NCBI RefSeq assembly: GCF_001591165.1
Contig: NZ_BCUG01000033.1
Span: 1 to 64,000 of the forward strand
DNA length: 64,000 bases
DNA from: Thauera butanivorans NBRC 103042
GTDB lineage: Bacteria; Pseudomonadota; Gammaproteobacteria; Burkholderiales; Rhodocyclaceae
Direction: 5' to 3'
Within the stretch, counting starts at the first letter, position 1. Every line of letters begins with the position of its first letter. Shown piece by piece: positions 7,366 to 13,185 of the stretch. Position numbers and translations under genes: made by a program. The notes beneath the pieces were generated by a model. It saw only the letters and a program-made list of their open reading frames with translations. It was not told the origin of the DNA and searched no databases.

Positions 7366-7680
7366 TCACCACTGGAACAGCGTCACAGCCTTGCGGATCA
7401 TCCGCACACCGAAGCCCGCAGCCAAGAAGCTTAGGCCGGTCGGGATTTGAAGGATGCCAACGAAGAAGAGGATGTCCGGGTGCATTTGACTCAGCAAATT
7501 GCCCAGACTGTATTGCGTTACGAAGCTGGGAACAGGAATGGCCTCTATGGCTGAAGCGACAATTCCGAGCACCACATCAGCCACCGCGATAAAGGCATCC
7601 TGAAGAAAATCCCATATCGCATCGATTGCCTTTTTGACAAGCTCGAAAAGCCAATTCGTAAGATCCGTCAGCCAGTTCAT
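7366..7680 (-). CDS. pVI-like minor coat/assembly membrane protein (DUF2523 type)
   Basis: 104 residues with three hydrophobic stretches (about 24-46, 50-65 and 71-95) and a basic end (RMIRKAV). This matches the DUF2523/pVI-like membrane proteins that lie between the adsorption protein and Zot in inoviruses of Xanthomonas, Neisseria and relatives. The start is ATG 7680, which overlaps the pIII-like stop as ATGA, giving translational coupling; a GTG at 7692 is the alternative. In the virion it would sit at the end that leaves the cell last, with pIII. Assigned by position, size and hydropathy. Confidence 0.8.
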   Translation of the reverse strand: MNWLTDLTNWLFELVKKAIDAIWDFLQDAFIAVADVVLGIVASAIEAIPVPSFVTQYSLGNLLSQMHPDILFFVGILQIPTGLSFLAAGFGVRMIRKAVTLFQW

Positions 7681-9032
7681 AAAAAAGCCCACCTAAACGC
7701 CGCAAACGACGCGGCAGCGAGCACCGCATAGCCCGCGATTTGCAACCACATCAGCGCCCACGACTGACAAAAATGATCGATTGTGATCGTGCCAACCATC
7801 GGAAGCGTGGTGCGCCACACCGGGCAGGAGCCCGACGCCGACACCGTGAAGAAGCCGTCTGCCGCTTGAACGAACGGCGCATCCGACACCTTTTGCCGGA
7901 AATCCGTCAGAACGGTTCCCCACGTTTTATCCTTCTTTGAATACAACTCGCCTATCTCACCAGGGGCGCCAGGGCCGCAATCATCACCCTCGCACTCCCC
8001 TTCCCCTTCCCCATCGCCGTCACCGTCACCCGATCCGACACCGTTTCCATCGCCACCCGGATTATTGCCGCCACCGCCGCCGCTTCCGCCATCACCGCCG
8101 TTACCACCAGTACCAGAGCCCCCATTACCGCCACCCGTTCCGCCGCCATGATTTCCGCCTGGATTGTTCGGATCGTCTGGATCAGGTATCGGGTCAGGAT
8201 CGTCCGGGTCCGGATCGCCAGGATCAGGATCGCCAGGATCAGGATCGCCACCACCATCACCAGCCGGATAGCATCCCGGCACGCCATTCACTTCGCCCAA
8301 ATTATAGCCTTCCGGACACGGTATCGGCGGCAGCATATTGTCATTCGAACAAAATGCCCCAGTCAGCACACCAGTGAATTCACAGTACCCAGGATAAGGC
8401 GGACCGCTTTCCCATGAGCGCGTTTCGCACGAGTCTTCAATAATAGAAAGATTTGCCGCACGGCATCCATCGTGACATGCCCATGTAGGGATAACCGGAT
8501 TGATCCAGTCATCCACATTTTCAGTAGTGAGTGCATAACCAACCCCTGCCACGACCGTCACCGCATCCCCTTGATCGCATGTTGGATTTTCCATGCAAAG
8601 GCCGAATTCATCGCGCGTTTCATTCGGCTCACACGGCGGCGCATTCACGCACATGTACACATCCGGATTAATGGAGACGCGTTGCCTTGTTCCACCGCCC
8701 GGACACTTATTGATAATCTCAATCGAAATAGGATCATAGTCCCAATTATTCGGCCCCGTCCCAGAAACCATAACCGCTCGACATGAGTTATCCACCAAAT
8801 CCGGATACAAATAATGGTTCGGATTAACGGCTCTCGATTTAACCCACGAAAACCCATCAAGGCACGCGCTCATTCTGTCGAATTGATCTGGGCCATAATG
8901 CCGAGGCGTAACGCTATCACTATAAAATCTATACATCCGAACAGGCGGATAATCATCAGCGCACACAAGCATAGGCACTGCCGATAGCAGAAAGCCGACC
9001 AGGAACCACAACGCCGCGCGGAATTGCATCAT
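7677..9032 (-). CDS. pIII/TspB-like adsorption protein with Gly-rich linkers
   Basis: 451 residues. A signal peptide (residues 1-25, ending VCA before DDYPP) is followed by a Cys-rich N-terminal region of about 250 residues. Next come a DPDPGDPDP repeat, a long Gly/Asn/Ser-rich linker and a C-terminal domain with a pair of Cys (GSCPVW ... HFCQSW) and a final membrane helix. This is the pIII layout (receptor-binding domains, flexible linker, membrane-anchored C domain). The end resembles TspB of Neisseria filamentous phage. The start ATG 9032 overlaps the stop of the 24-aa gene (ATGA); an upstream in-frame ATG (9122) would destroy the signal peptide. The N-terminal domain should set host range, probably pilus binding. 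Confidence 0.85.
   Translation of the reverse strand: MMQFRAALWFLVGFLLSAVPMLVCADDYPPVRMYRFYSDSVTPRHYGPDQFDRMSACLDGFSWVKSRAVNPNHYLYPDLVDNSCRAVMVSGTGPNNWDYDPISIEIINKCPGGGTRQRVSINPDVYMCVNAPPCEPNETRDEFGLCMENPTCDQGDAVTVVAGVGYALTTENVDDWINPVIPTWACHDGCRAANLSIIEDSCETRSWESGPPYPGYCEFTGVLTGAFCSNDNMLPPIPCPEGYNLGEVNGVPGCYPAGDGGGDPDPGDPDPGDPDPDDPDPIPDPDDPNNPGGNHGGGTGGGNGGSGTGGNGGDGGSGGGGGNNPGGDGNGVGSGDGDGDGEGEGECEGDDCGPGAPGEIGELYSKKDKTWGTVLTDFRQKVSDAPFVQAADGFFTVSASGSCPVWRTTLPMVGTITIDHFCQSWALMWLQIAGYAVLAAASFAAFRWAFL
8212..8250. repeat. Tandem 15-bp repeats in the pIII-like gene
   Basis: Two exact GGATCGCCAGGATCA units (8212-8226, 8227-8241) and a partial third. They encode the DPDPGDPDPG stretch just before the Gly-rich linker. 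Such repeats change copy number easily and would alter linker length. Confidence 0.75.
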
Positions 9033-9103
9033 GCCGAGAACCCCAGCCAAAACGCGATGCCGCAGATCAAGCCGAGCAGCGCGAAGAATAATAGCCATGC
9101 CAT
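9029..9103 (-). CDS. 24-aa hydrophobic minor coat candidate (pVII/pIX-like)
   Basis: The frame encodes MAWLLFFALLGLICGIAFWL then GFSA, one membrane helix. AGGGG lies six bases before ATG 9103, and the stop overlaps the pIII-like ATG (ATGATG/TGA). It lies between the coat-gene terminator and pIII, where inoviruses keep their tiny minor coat genes. In Ff phages pVII and pIX (32-33 residues) cap the end that leaves the cell first. Assigned by size, hydropathy and context. Confidence 0.7.
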   Translation of the reverse strand: MAWLLFFALLGLICGIAFWLGFSA

Positions 9104-9122
9104 TGCCTACCCCTGAAAGCAT

Positions 9123-9142
9123 CAGGGGGCTTTCGCCCCCTG
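9123..9142 (-). terminator. Hairpin terminator after the major coat gene
   Basis: A perfect 8-bp stem CAGGGGGC/GCCCCCTG with a GAAA-type loop (leftward strand) lies seven bases past the coat gene stop. Ff phages have a strong terminator just after gene VIII to keep coat transcripts high; this one matches that place. There is no long U-run, so it may be partial. Confidence 0.75.
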
Positions 9143-9149
9143 TCCGGTA

Positions 9150-9284
9150 TCAGCCGAAGAATGTTGCGATCTTCTTGACCGCCCACTTGGCCACACTCGG
9201 CACGATCATGATTGCACCCATCGCGATCATGGCCGCAACCACATCACCCGTATCGACTGCCGAAGTCAGCGAAGAGAAGTCCAT
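9150..9284 (-). CDS. Major coat protein (pVIII-like), 44 aa
   Basis: 44 residues: an acidic start (MDFSSLTSAVDTGD), a hydrophobic helix at about 15-31 (VVAAMIAMGAIMIV) and a basic end (KWAVKKIATFFG). This is the charge pattern of class II inovirus major coat proteins, where the basic end contacts DNA. No cleavable leader is visible, as in Pf3. It has a perfect GGAGGT ribosome site seven to eight bases before ATG 9284, the strongest in the phage, and a hairpin terminator after it, both fitting very high expression. It is too short for usual gene finders but well supported. Confidence 0.88.
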   Translation of the reverse strand: MDFSSLTSAVDTGDVVAAMIAMGAIMIVPSVAKWAVKKIATFFG

Positions 9285-9289
9285 TTGTG

Positions 9290-9517
9290 TTACCTCCAGA
9301 AATTAACGAGACGGCCGATTAGAAATCCCACGACTCCGCAGGTCATGACCAGCGAAAACGCAAACCCGAACGATTCGGCCAGTTGATCGTTCGAAGGGAT
9401 TTGGAAAGGCGCGCTTTGATCGCCAGAGACAAGCACAAGCGCGCAGGTTGAAAAATCAGAAGGCTGTGGATCAACCACATAAACCGTTCCATCTGACGCG
9501 ACCTCTACACAAAGCAT
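9290..9517 (-). CDS. Small single-span phage membrane protein
   Basis: 75 residues. The first 45 are polar with two Cys (residues 3 and 26); a membrane helix follows at about 50-69 (FGFAFSLVMTCGVVGFLIG), then a short basic end (RLVNFWR). It is probably a virion minor protein or assembly factor. Its last codons form the ribosome site of the coat gene (AGGTAA), so the two are coupled. It overlaps the previous gene by 13 bases. No family recognised. Confidence 0.65.
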   Translation of the reverse strand: MLCVEVASDGTVYVVDPQPSDFSTCALVLVSGDQSAPFQIPSNDQLAESFGFAFSLVMTCGVVGFLIGRLVNFWR

Positions 9518-9717
9518 CCTGCCCTCTTGTATTCAATTTTTGCCCTAATCAGGCATGCCACTCCTACAGCACAAAACAAGAGCGATATCCACAGCCACAG
9601 GGAATAGGGATGCCAGACGACAACAAACGTCGTGATGAGATGGAGAAGCAAGAAAAATCTGCCCCGCCGGTACCATTTCCGCCACGTCACGCAACCGCCG
9701 CATTCCGGACAGAACAT
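9505..9717 (-). CDS. Small phage membrane protein with N-terminal CxxC motif
   Basis: 70 residues: an N-terminal CPECGGC knuckle (residues 3-9), a basic segment (RKWYRRGR), then two membrane helices (about 22-37 and 42-58) and a basic tail. The Cys cluster resembles half of a zinc ribbon. ATG 9717 overlaps the stop of the replication gene (TGATG). Function unknown; it is co-transcribed between replication and coat genes, where inoviruses keep short membrane proteins. Confidence 0.65.
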   Translation of the reverse strand: MFCPECGGCVTWRKWYRRGRFFLLLHLITTFVVVWHPYSLWLWISLLFCAVGVACLIRAKIEYKRAGCFV

Positions 9718-10772
9718 CACGCCACCTTCCGCAGTTCATCCCACGAGCCCACCGCCTGCGCCAGCACGATCCGCACCGGCCGCAGCGGGATGATCTTCGC
9801 GGTATGCATGTCGCCATCGGAAATGCCGGCCGCGCGCAAATACTTCAGATGCAAATAGAATGTGCGCGGCGCCATATAACCCTTGACGGTTTCAAAACCG
9901 AACTGCCGGATATTCAGCAACGTGGTGAATGCCGCTTCCGCCCTGCCCCGCGTGATGTCGTTCGCATCGCGCACCATCTTGATGACCGTATCCCGTTCCA
10001 TGTCCTTCACCTCCACGCCATCCACCAGGGGACCGAAGAAGTCCCGATACAGCCCCTGCAGCTTGTCTTCGTCCAAGTCCCACCACTTCCCGCCCGCCTC
10101 TTCCAGCCGCCGAAACCAGCGGCTAGGCCGGGTGTGTTCCAGGCGCAGCAGCCGATCGGCAAGGTTCAACTGCTCTTCAGAAACGGCGACCTTGCCCTTT
10201 CTGGACAGCATTCGAAGTTGAGGACCCTTGTGGTATGCCTTGCCCTTTGCCAAGTCAGATTTGGGGTTCCATGAGACGGTGTCGCCGCCATTCTTGGCGC
10301 TGGACGCACGACGCCGGCCCCCATCGGTGACCATGAGCATTTGCAGCGCTTGCTTGACGGTGTCGTAGTCGGGCAGGAGGTAATTGCCGGTGATGTCGAT
10401 CCGGCGGCACTGCCAGGCCATGTATCCAGGCAGGATGGCTTGCAGTGACTTGCGAGCGACGCGGATGACGGTTTCGGCGCACTGAACGATGTCGAGCGAG
10501 CCGAAGACGTTCAGGCCGTCGTTTGAAAGGCTCGCGGGCGATCCGGCCACGACCAGGTATTCATCCCGGCCATCGGACTGGATTTGCCAGACGAGGCCGA
10601 TGGTGTCCGAGCGCAGCTTATCGACGTCGAGGGTGTTCTTTTCCCACATGAGGACGCCATCACTGTCGAAGCACTGCATCCGGCCACGGCAGGCCATGAC
10701 GCGGTCCCAAAGGGCTTGGCCCATGGACGGATGCAGCTTGATGCGCAGAGTAAGCCAGTCAATGAGCAACAT
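9717..10772 (-). CDS. pII-like phage replication initiation protein
   Basis: 351 residues recognised as a phage/plasmid replication protein of the gene II/X type. The family starts with a short MLLIDWLTLRI strand, has an R-RIDITGNY motif at about 124-131, and a conserved AYHKGPQLRML segment followed by RLEHT at about 235. These proteins nick the plus strand at the origin and start rolling-circle replication. It overlaps the previous small gene by 14 bases and the next by one. The likely target is the hairpin region at 4764-5000, on the other side of the circular genome from this gene. Confidence 0.85.
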   Translation of the reverse strand: MLLIDWLTLRIKLHPSMGQALWDRVMACRGRMQCFDSDGVLMWEKNTLDVDKLRSDTIGLVWQIQSDGRDEYLVVAGSPASLSNDGLNVFGSLDIVQCAETVIRVARKSLQAILPGYMAWQCRRIDITGNYLLPDYDTVKQALQMLMVTDGGRRRASSAKNGGDTVSWNPKSDLAKGKAYHKGPQLRMLSRKGKVAVSEEQLNLADRLLRLEHTRPSRWFRRLEEAGGKWWDLDEDKLQGLYRDFFGPLVDGVEVKDMERDTVIKMVRDANDITRGRAEAAFTTLLNIRQFGFETVKGYMAPRTFYLHLKYLRAAGISDGDMHTAKIIPLRPVRIVLAQAVGSWDELRKVA

Positions 10773-11052
10773 CGGTCCCGCCCTTGTGCCAGCGCTTGGA
10801 GGCGGCTTCGTAGCCGGTCCGCATGGCGACCCCTACCTGGTCACGCACCAGGCGCTGACGACGCTCCAGCACGTCCGCAGGCACGTTTGCGCTGCCGACC
10901 GACTGCGCGATGAACTGGGCTTCGCAAAGTGCGACCTGATCACGCCAATACTGCGCGTTGCGGTGGTCGAGGTCGGCGACGAACCAGTAATTCGCCCGCA
11001 CCAGGCGGGTGAAGGCGCAGTCAGTGGCGGCGAGGTAGGGATGCAGGTGCAT
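10759..11052 (-). CDS. Hypothetical phage protein in the replication operon
   Basis: 97 residues, soluble and mostly predicted helical, with a YWFVADLDHRNAQYWRDQVALCEAQF stretch near the middle; no family recognised. Its ATG overlaps the previous stop as TGATG and its end overlaps the replication gene by 14 bases, so it is almost certainly translated. It may assist replication, judged from position only. Confidence 0.65.
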   Translation of the reverse strand: MHLHPYLAATDCAFTRLVRANYWFVADLDHRNAQYWRDQVALCEAQFIAQSVGSANVPADVLERRQRLVRDQVGVAMRTGYEAASKRWHKGGTDVAH

Positions 11053-11198
11053 CAGGCCGTCCGGTGGAAGGTGCCGATGCAGTTCAACTCACTGCGGAAT
11101 GCCTTGCGACTACGGCCGCAGCGAATTGCCCGAACCGCCGAACGGATGCGGCAGGCCCGAATGACTTGAATCATTTCCGTCACTGTTACGGAAAACAT
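11052..11198 (-). CDS. Very small basic phage protein (48 aa)
   Basis: 48 residues: MFSVTVTEMIQVIRACRIRS at the start, then Arg/Lys-rich to the end. Both ends are TGATG overlaps with neighbours, supporting translation. The VTVTEMI start is encoded by the GTCACTGTTAC element and resembles VTVTGMIEQLR inside the small basic gene at 5762-6073, so the two may share a short motif. An internal ATG gives a 40-residue alternative. Function unknown. Confidence 0.5.
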   Translation of the reverse strand: MFSVTVTEMIQVIRACRIRSAVRAIRCGRSRKAFRSELNCIGTFHRTA

Positions 11199-11377
11199 CA
11201 GTCCGCCCTCTTCATCAGGTCACGAAGAAACGAATCCGTGTCCCATGTCAGCCGAAGCGCAAGACGCACCGCCTCTGCCCTGTCGGCCGCGTCCATATCC
11301 AATGTGACGACCAAATAGGACAATTGCGTAGCCTTATGCACAATCTCGTCAGCAAGCTTTTGAAGATCGCCGTTCAT
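11198..11377 (-). CDS. Small hypothetical phage protein (59 aa)
   Basis: 59 residues, acidic and helical (MNGDLQKLADEIVHKATQL ... WDTDSFLRDLMKRAD). ATG 11377 overlaps the stop of the ssDNA-binding protein gene as TGATG; a longer frame starting at 11434 would lie inside that gene and adds an unlikely Cys-rich start. Coupled at both ends. No family recognised. Confidence 0.6.
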   Translation of the reverse strand: MNGDLQKLADEIVHKATQLSYLVVTLDMDAADRAEAVRLALRLTWDTDSFLRDLMKRAD

Positions 11378-11682
11378 CACGCGGCCCTCGCAGCAGCAGG
11401 CGTGGCAGCAACCGGGCGAAGCTTGGCGCGGCACGAGACCTGCCCCCAGCGATCGGGATAGAACGACTCGGGCGCCAGAACGTAGGCGCCTTTCGGATAC
11501 GGCGCCTGGTCATCCTCCAAGCTCAGACGAATGAGCATCGGATGCGGATGCGGGCGACCATCGGCAGACAGGAAGTAGCCCCAAGCCTCTTGTTCCCGAA
11601 TGCTGTATTGCTTGCCAGTACGACCGGAAACGCCTTGCTTGAGATGGACGGTTTCGTCCGAGATTTCGACCTTGATAGACAT
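11377..11682 (-). CDS. gpV-like single-stranded DNA-binding protein
   Basis: 101 residues of the inovirus helix-destabilising type: a short beta-rich protein with the G-SGRTGKQYSIREQEAWGYF segment at about 18-38, then P-P-RL-LED and a P-G-Y-LAPESF strand. In filamentous phages this protein coats new plus strands, blocks complementary-strand synthesis and hands DNA to the export machinery. It has AGAGGT upstream, formed by the last codons of the 49-aa gene before it. The C-terminal Ala/Pro tail (TPAAARAA) is unstructured. Confidence 0.8.
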   Translation of the reverse strand: MSIKVEISDETVHLKQGVSGRTGKQYSIREQEAWGYFLSADGRPHPHPMLIRLSLEDDQAPYPKGAYVLAPESFYPDRWGQVSCRAKLRPVAATPAAARAA

Positions 11683-11687
11683 CGTGC

Positions 11688-11837
11688 TTACCTCTTCGAC
11701 TTGCGCCGCGACTGCTCGCGGGCGTATTGCTGGCGATCGAGGGCTTCGGCGAGACCGGAAAACTTGGCGCGGACCCTGGCACGCTCAATGGCGACCATGG
11801 CCTGAAGCTCCACTTTGCGTTCCTGGTGCGACTTCAT
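11688..11837 (-). CDS. First gene of the phage operon, 49-aa charged protein
   Basis: 49 residues, helical and highly charged (KSHQERKVELQAMVAIERARVRAKF ... REQSRRKSKR), possibly one long basic helix. Its end supplies the ribosome site of the ssDNA-binding protein, five bases away. It is the first frame after the divergent promoter region. No family recognised; DNA binding is possible from charge alone. Confidence 0.5.
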   Translation of the reverse strand: MKSHQERKVELQAMVAIERARVRAKFSGLAEALDRQQYAREQSRRKSKR

Positions 11838-11892
11838 CTTCTGCCCCCATGTGGTGCCGGCAGGAATCGCTCATTGGATCGGTGCCGGAATA

Positions 11893-11945
11893 ATGTTCAA
11901 AAAGAACATTTACAGAAGATATTCAACTTGAACATTGATTGTCAA
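11893..11945 (-). promoter_or_regulatory. Leftward phage promoter with operator palindromes
   Basis: Leftward strand: a perfect -35 TTGACA (11940-11945) and TATCTT (11916-11921) 18 bases apart. Two inverted repeats lie over it: TTCAA-C-TTGAA (11922-11932) in the spacer and ATGTTC-AAAAA-GAACAT (11893-11909) at or just past the start point. Half-sites read TGTTCA/GAACA. The divergent repressor gene begins at 11991, so repressor binding here would close the phage lytic operon. Confidence 0.65.
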
Positions 11946-11990
11946 GATGAACAGACACTAAACTTGATAAAAATCACAGGAGCCAAGGAA

Positions 11991-12299
11991 ATGGACCTGA
12001 AAGCCAAGTGCGAAGCGGTAATGCGCGAAAGAGGATGGACGAACGAAGACCTAGCGAACGCTATAGGGATGACGCCTTCGAACCTATCAAGCGCAAAAGC
12101 AGGCCGGCGCGCGATGCCGGCCGCATCACTCATCAGGCTAGAACGCCTGAGAGGAACCGATGATCACTCGATCATCGAACAGCTACTCAAGACAGCGGCA
12201 TGCGTTGCACTTGCCGTCATCGTATCCTTTACGACCCCCTCGCCCGCCGAAGCTGCGCCAGCGCTGAAGATGCCGAATATGCATTTTGCATTATGTTAA
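11991..12299 (+). CDS. Phage repressor-like HTH protein ending in the attachment site
   Basis: 102 residues. A helix-turn-helix lies at about 16-50 (TNEDLANAIGMTPSNLSSAKAG), and a hydrophobic segment follows at about 68-82 (KTAACVALAVIVSF). It is transcribed away from the phage operon with palindromes in between, the usual lysogeny switch arrangement. AGGAG and AAGGAA precede ATG 11991. The last codons (MHFALC, stop) are encoded by the core of the right dif-like site: TTGCATTATGTTAA is both coding end and recombination site. The C-terminal residues therefore could change when the phage excises. Confidence 0.8.
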   Translation: MDLKAKCEAVMRERGWTNEDLANAIGMTPSNLSSAKAGRRAMPAASLIRLERLRGTDDHSIIEQLLKTAACVALAVIVSFTTPSPAEAAPALKMPNMHFALC

Positions 12300-12301
12300 G
12301 T
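12274..12301 (+). other. Right dif-like XerC/XerD site
   Basis: XerC-side arm CGAATATGCAT, centre TTTGCA and XerD-type arm TTATGTTAAGT (10 of 11 identical to E. coli dif). The centre is identical to the left site and the XerD arm differs by one base. The left-arm sequence differs because here it is phage DNA, as expected for the phage-host (or phage-phage) junction. Confidence 0.6.
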
Positions 12302-12395
12302 TTAAGAGCAGGCTCCGTGGGATCAAAGCTGTTTTCCTGGCTCTTCACATTCCTTCGACGCGTTTCCAGATAGCCTAGAGTGCCGGCCCATGCCA
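12291..12395 (+). repeat. Right copy of attachment/upstream repeat
   Basis: Diverged direct copy of 3638-3745 (shared GTGGGATCAAAG, TCCTGGC and GATAGCCTAGAGT). It marks the left end of a second phage copy. The segment corresponding to the coiled-coil gene and the start of the DUF4124-like gene is missing after it. Confidence 0.65.
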
Positions 12396-12643
12396 TGTTA
12401 TGCAGGAAGACCAAGCGCCGCCGCTGTCCTCAGTCGTGCAAGCGCCTGAACATTCTGCTCTGGCTACCGTGCCGGCGCCGCTCCAGCAGCACACGAATGC
12501 TTGTACAAGTGCGTCGCGGACAGTCGGACGATCGCCCGTGCGAGGAAGACCAGCATGTCGTGCCCGCCATCCGATTTCGCCACGTCAGCAACATGCGGCA
12601 ACACCCGCGCCGAGTCATCAGCGCGTGGCAAAGTGTAGTCTAA
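12391..12643 (+). pseudogene. Decayed copy of the DUF4124-like membrane protein gene
   Basis: Read with frameshifts, the segment resembles the gene at 4142-4705. QEDQAPPLSSVVQAPEHSA (from 12400) corresponds to FQENPAPTLPPSATAPDTPA. After a shift, LYKCVADSRTI (about 12505) corresponds to LYRCIVAGRTI. After another, DRPCEEDQ (about 12535) corresponds to DQPCQDGQ. The membrane helix and the C-terminal half are lost. The remnant touches the flavin reductase gene. It shows that a second, older phage copy once sat here. Confidence 0.65.
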
Positions 12644-13185
12644 ACACCATCAGGCAGCTTCGACCGCATCGCCTCCTTACGGTCGAAGCGTTCGCCGTCG
12701 GCGACGAAGGTGCCGTCGCCAACGGCATGCAGCATGCGCTGGTCGGATTTCTGGTGATCGACATACGCGGCCAGGCCGTCGAGTACGACGATGCCGTGCG
12801 GGGCGATGATCTCGGCGACCCGGCATTCGATGTTGGCGAGGCATTGCGCGATCAGCGGGGCTTGCACGTGCTTGCCTTTGGAGGGCGTGAGACCAAAGCG
12901 CGTGAATTTGTCGGTATCCGCGCCCGAGCAGGTGCCGATGCCGATCACGGTGTCGAGCATGTCGGCGGGCGGGATGGCGATGACGCATTCGCGCGTTTTC
13001 TCCAGCGCGGTGAACGAGTGGTTCCATGCACCGGTGCAGATCGCAAAGCGCGGCGTGAAATCCAGAACCATCGTCCACGAGATGGTCATGATGTTGCTCT
13101 TGCCTCCATGGCGTGTCGTGACGAGCACGACCGGGCCGGGTTCGAGCAGCGTGAAGATCCTTGCGGCGACAAGGGGTTTCATCAT
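12640..13185 (-). CDS. Flavin reductase-family protein
   Basis: 181 residues of the FMN-binding split-barrel type seen in flavin reductases and RutF-like proteins (P-VLVTTRHGGKSNIMTISW near the start, then F-I-EFV-A-P-A-D segments). These bind FMN and reduce it or use it with NAD(P)H; the partner is unknown. ATG 13185 overlaps the cfa stop (ATGA) and has GGAGGAG upstream, so both genes form a unit. It is the first chromosomal gene right of the prophage remnant; its stop lies within the last codons of the remnant frame, so the insertion boundary is tight. Confidence 0.8.
   Translation of the reverse strand: MMKPLVAARIFTLLEPGPVVLVTTRHGGKSNIMTISWTMVLDFTPRFAICTGAWNHSFTALEKTRECVIAIPPADMLDTVIGIGTCSGADTDKFTRFGLTPSKGKHVQAPLIAQCLANIECRVAEIIAPHGIVVLDGLAAYVDHQKSDQRMLHAVGDGTFVADGERFDRKEAMRSKLPDGV

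Larger units (their letters stand above)
3638..12290. mobile_element. Filamentous prophage (inovirus), apparently complete, about 8.65 kb
   Basis: The stretch between the two dif-like sites has the size and order of an inovirus genome. In leftward order it holds a gpV-like ssDNA-binding protein, a pII-like replication protein, a 44-aa major coat protein followed by a hairpin terminator, a 24-aa minor coat candidate, a pIII/TspB-like protein, a pVI-like protein and Zot/pI. A divergent repressor gene and a hairpin-rich non-coding region complete the set. No integrase or transposase is present, which agrees with Xer-mediated integration. Several small genes are coupled by TGATG or ATGA overlaps. 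Rightward genes at 3734-4705 and leftward genes at 5308-6073 are probably cargo. Confidence 0.88.

Noticed and set aside
8186-8260. Short tandem repeats as a possible CRISPR
   Set aside because: Units are 15 bp, contiguous and in coding frame (DPDPG); no spacers. No CRISPR array was noticed in the window.
7937-8377. His/Arg-rich frame opposite the pIII-like gene
   Set aside because: Its composition is produced by the antisense of the Gly/Asp-Pro linker; no ribosome site.
12380-12643. An intact 87-residue gene in the remnant
   Set aside because: Its text only makes sense as pieces of the DUF4124-like protein in different frames, so it was called a pseudogene.
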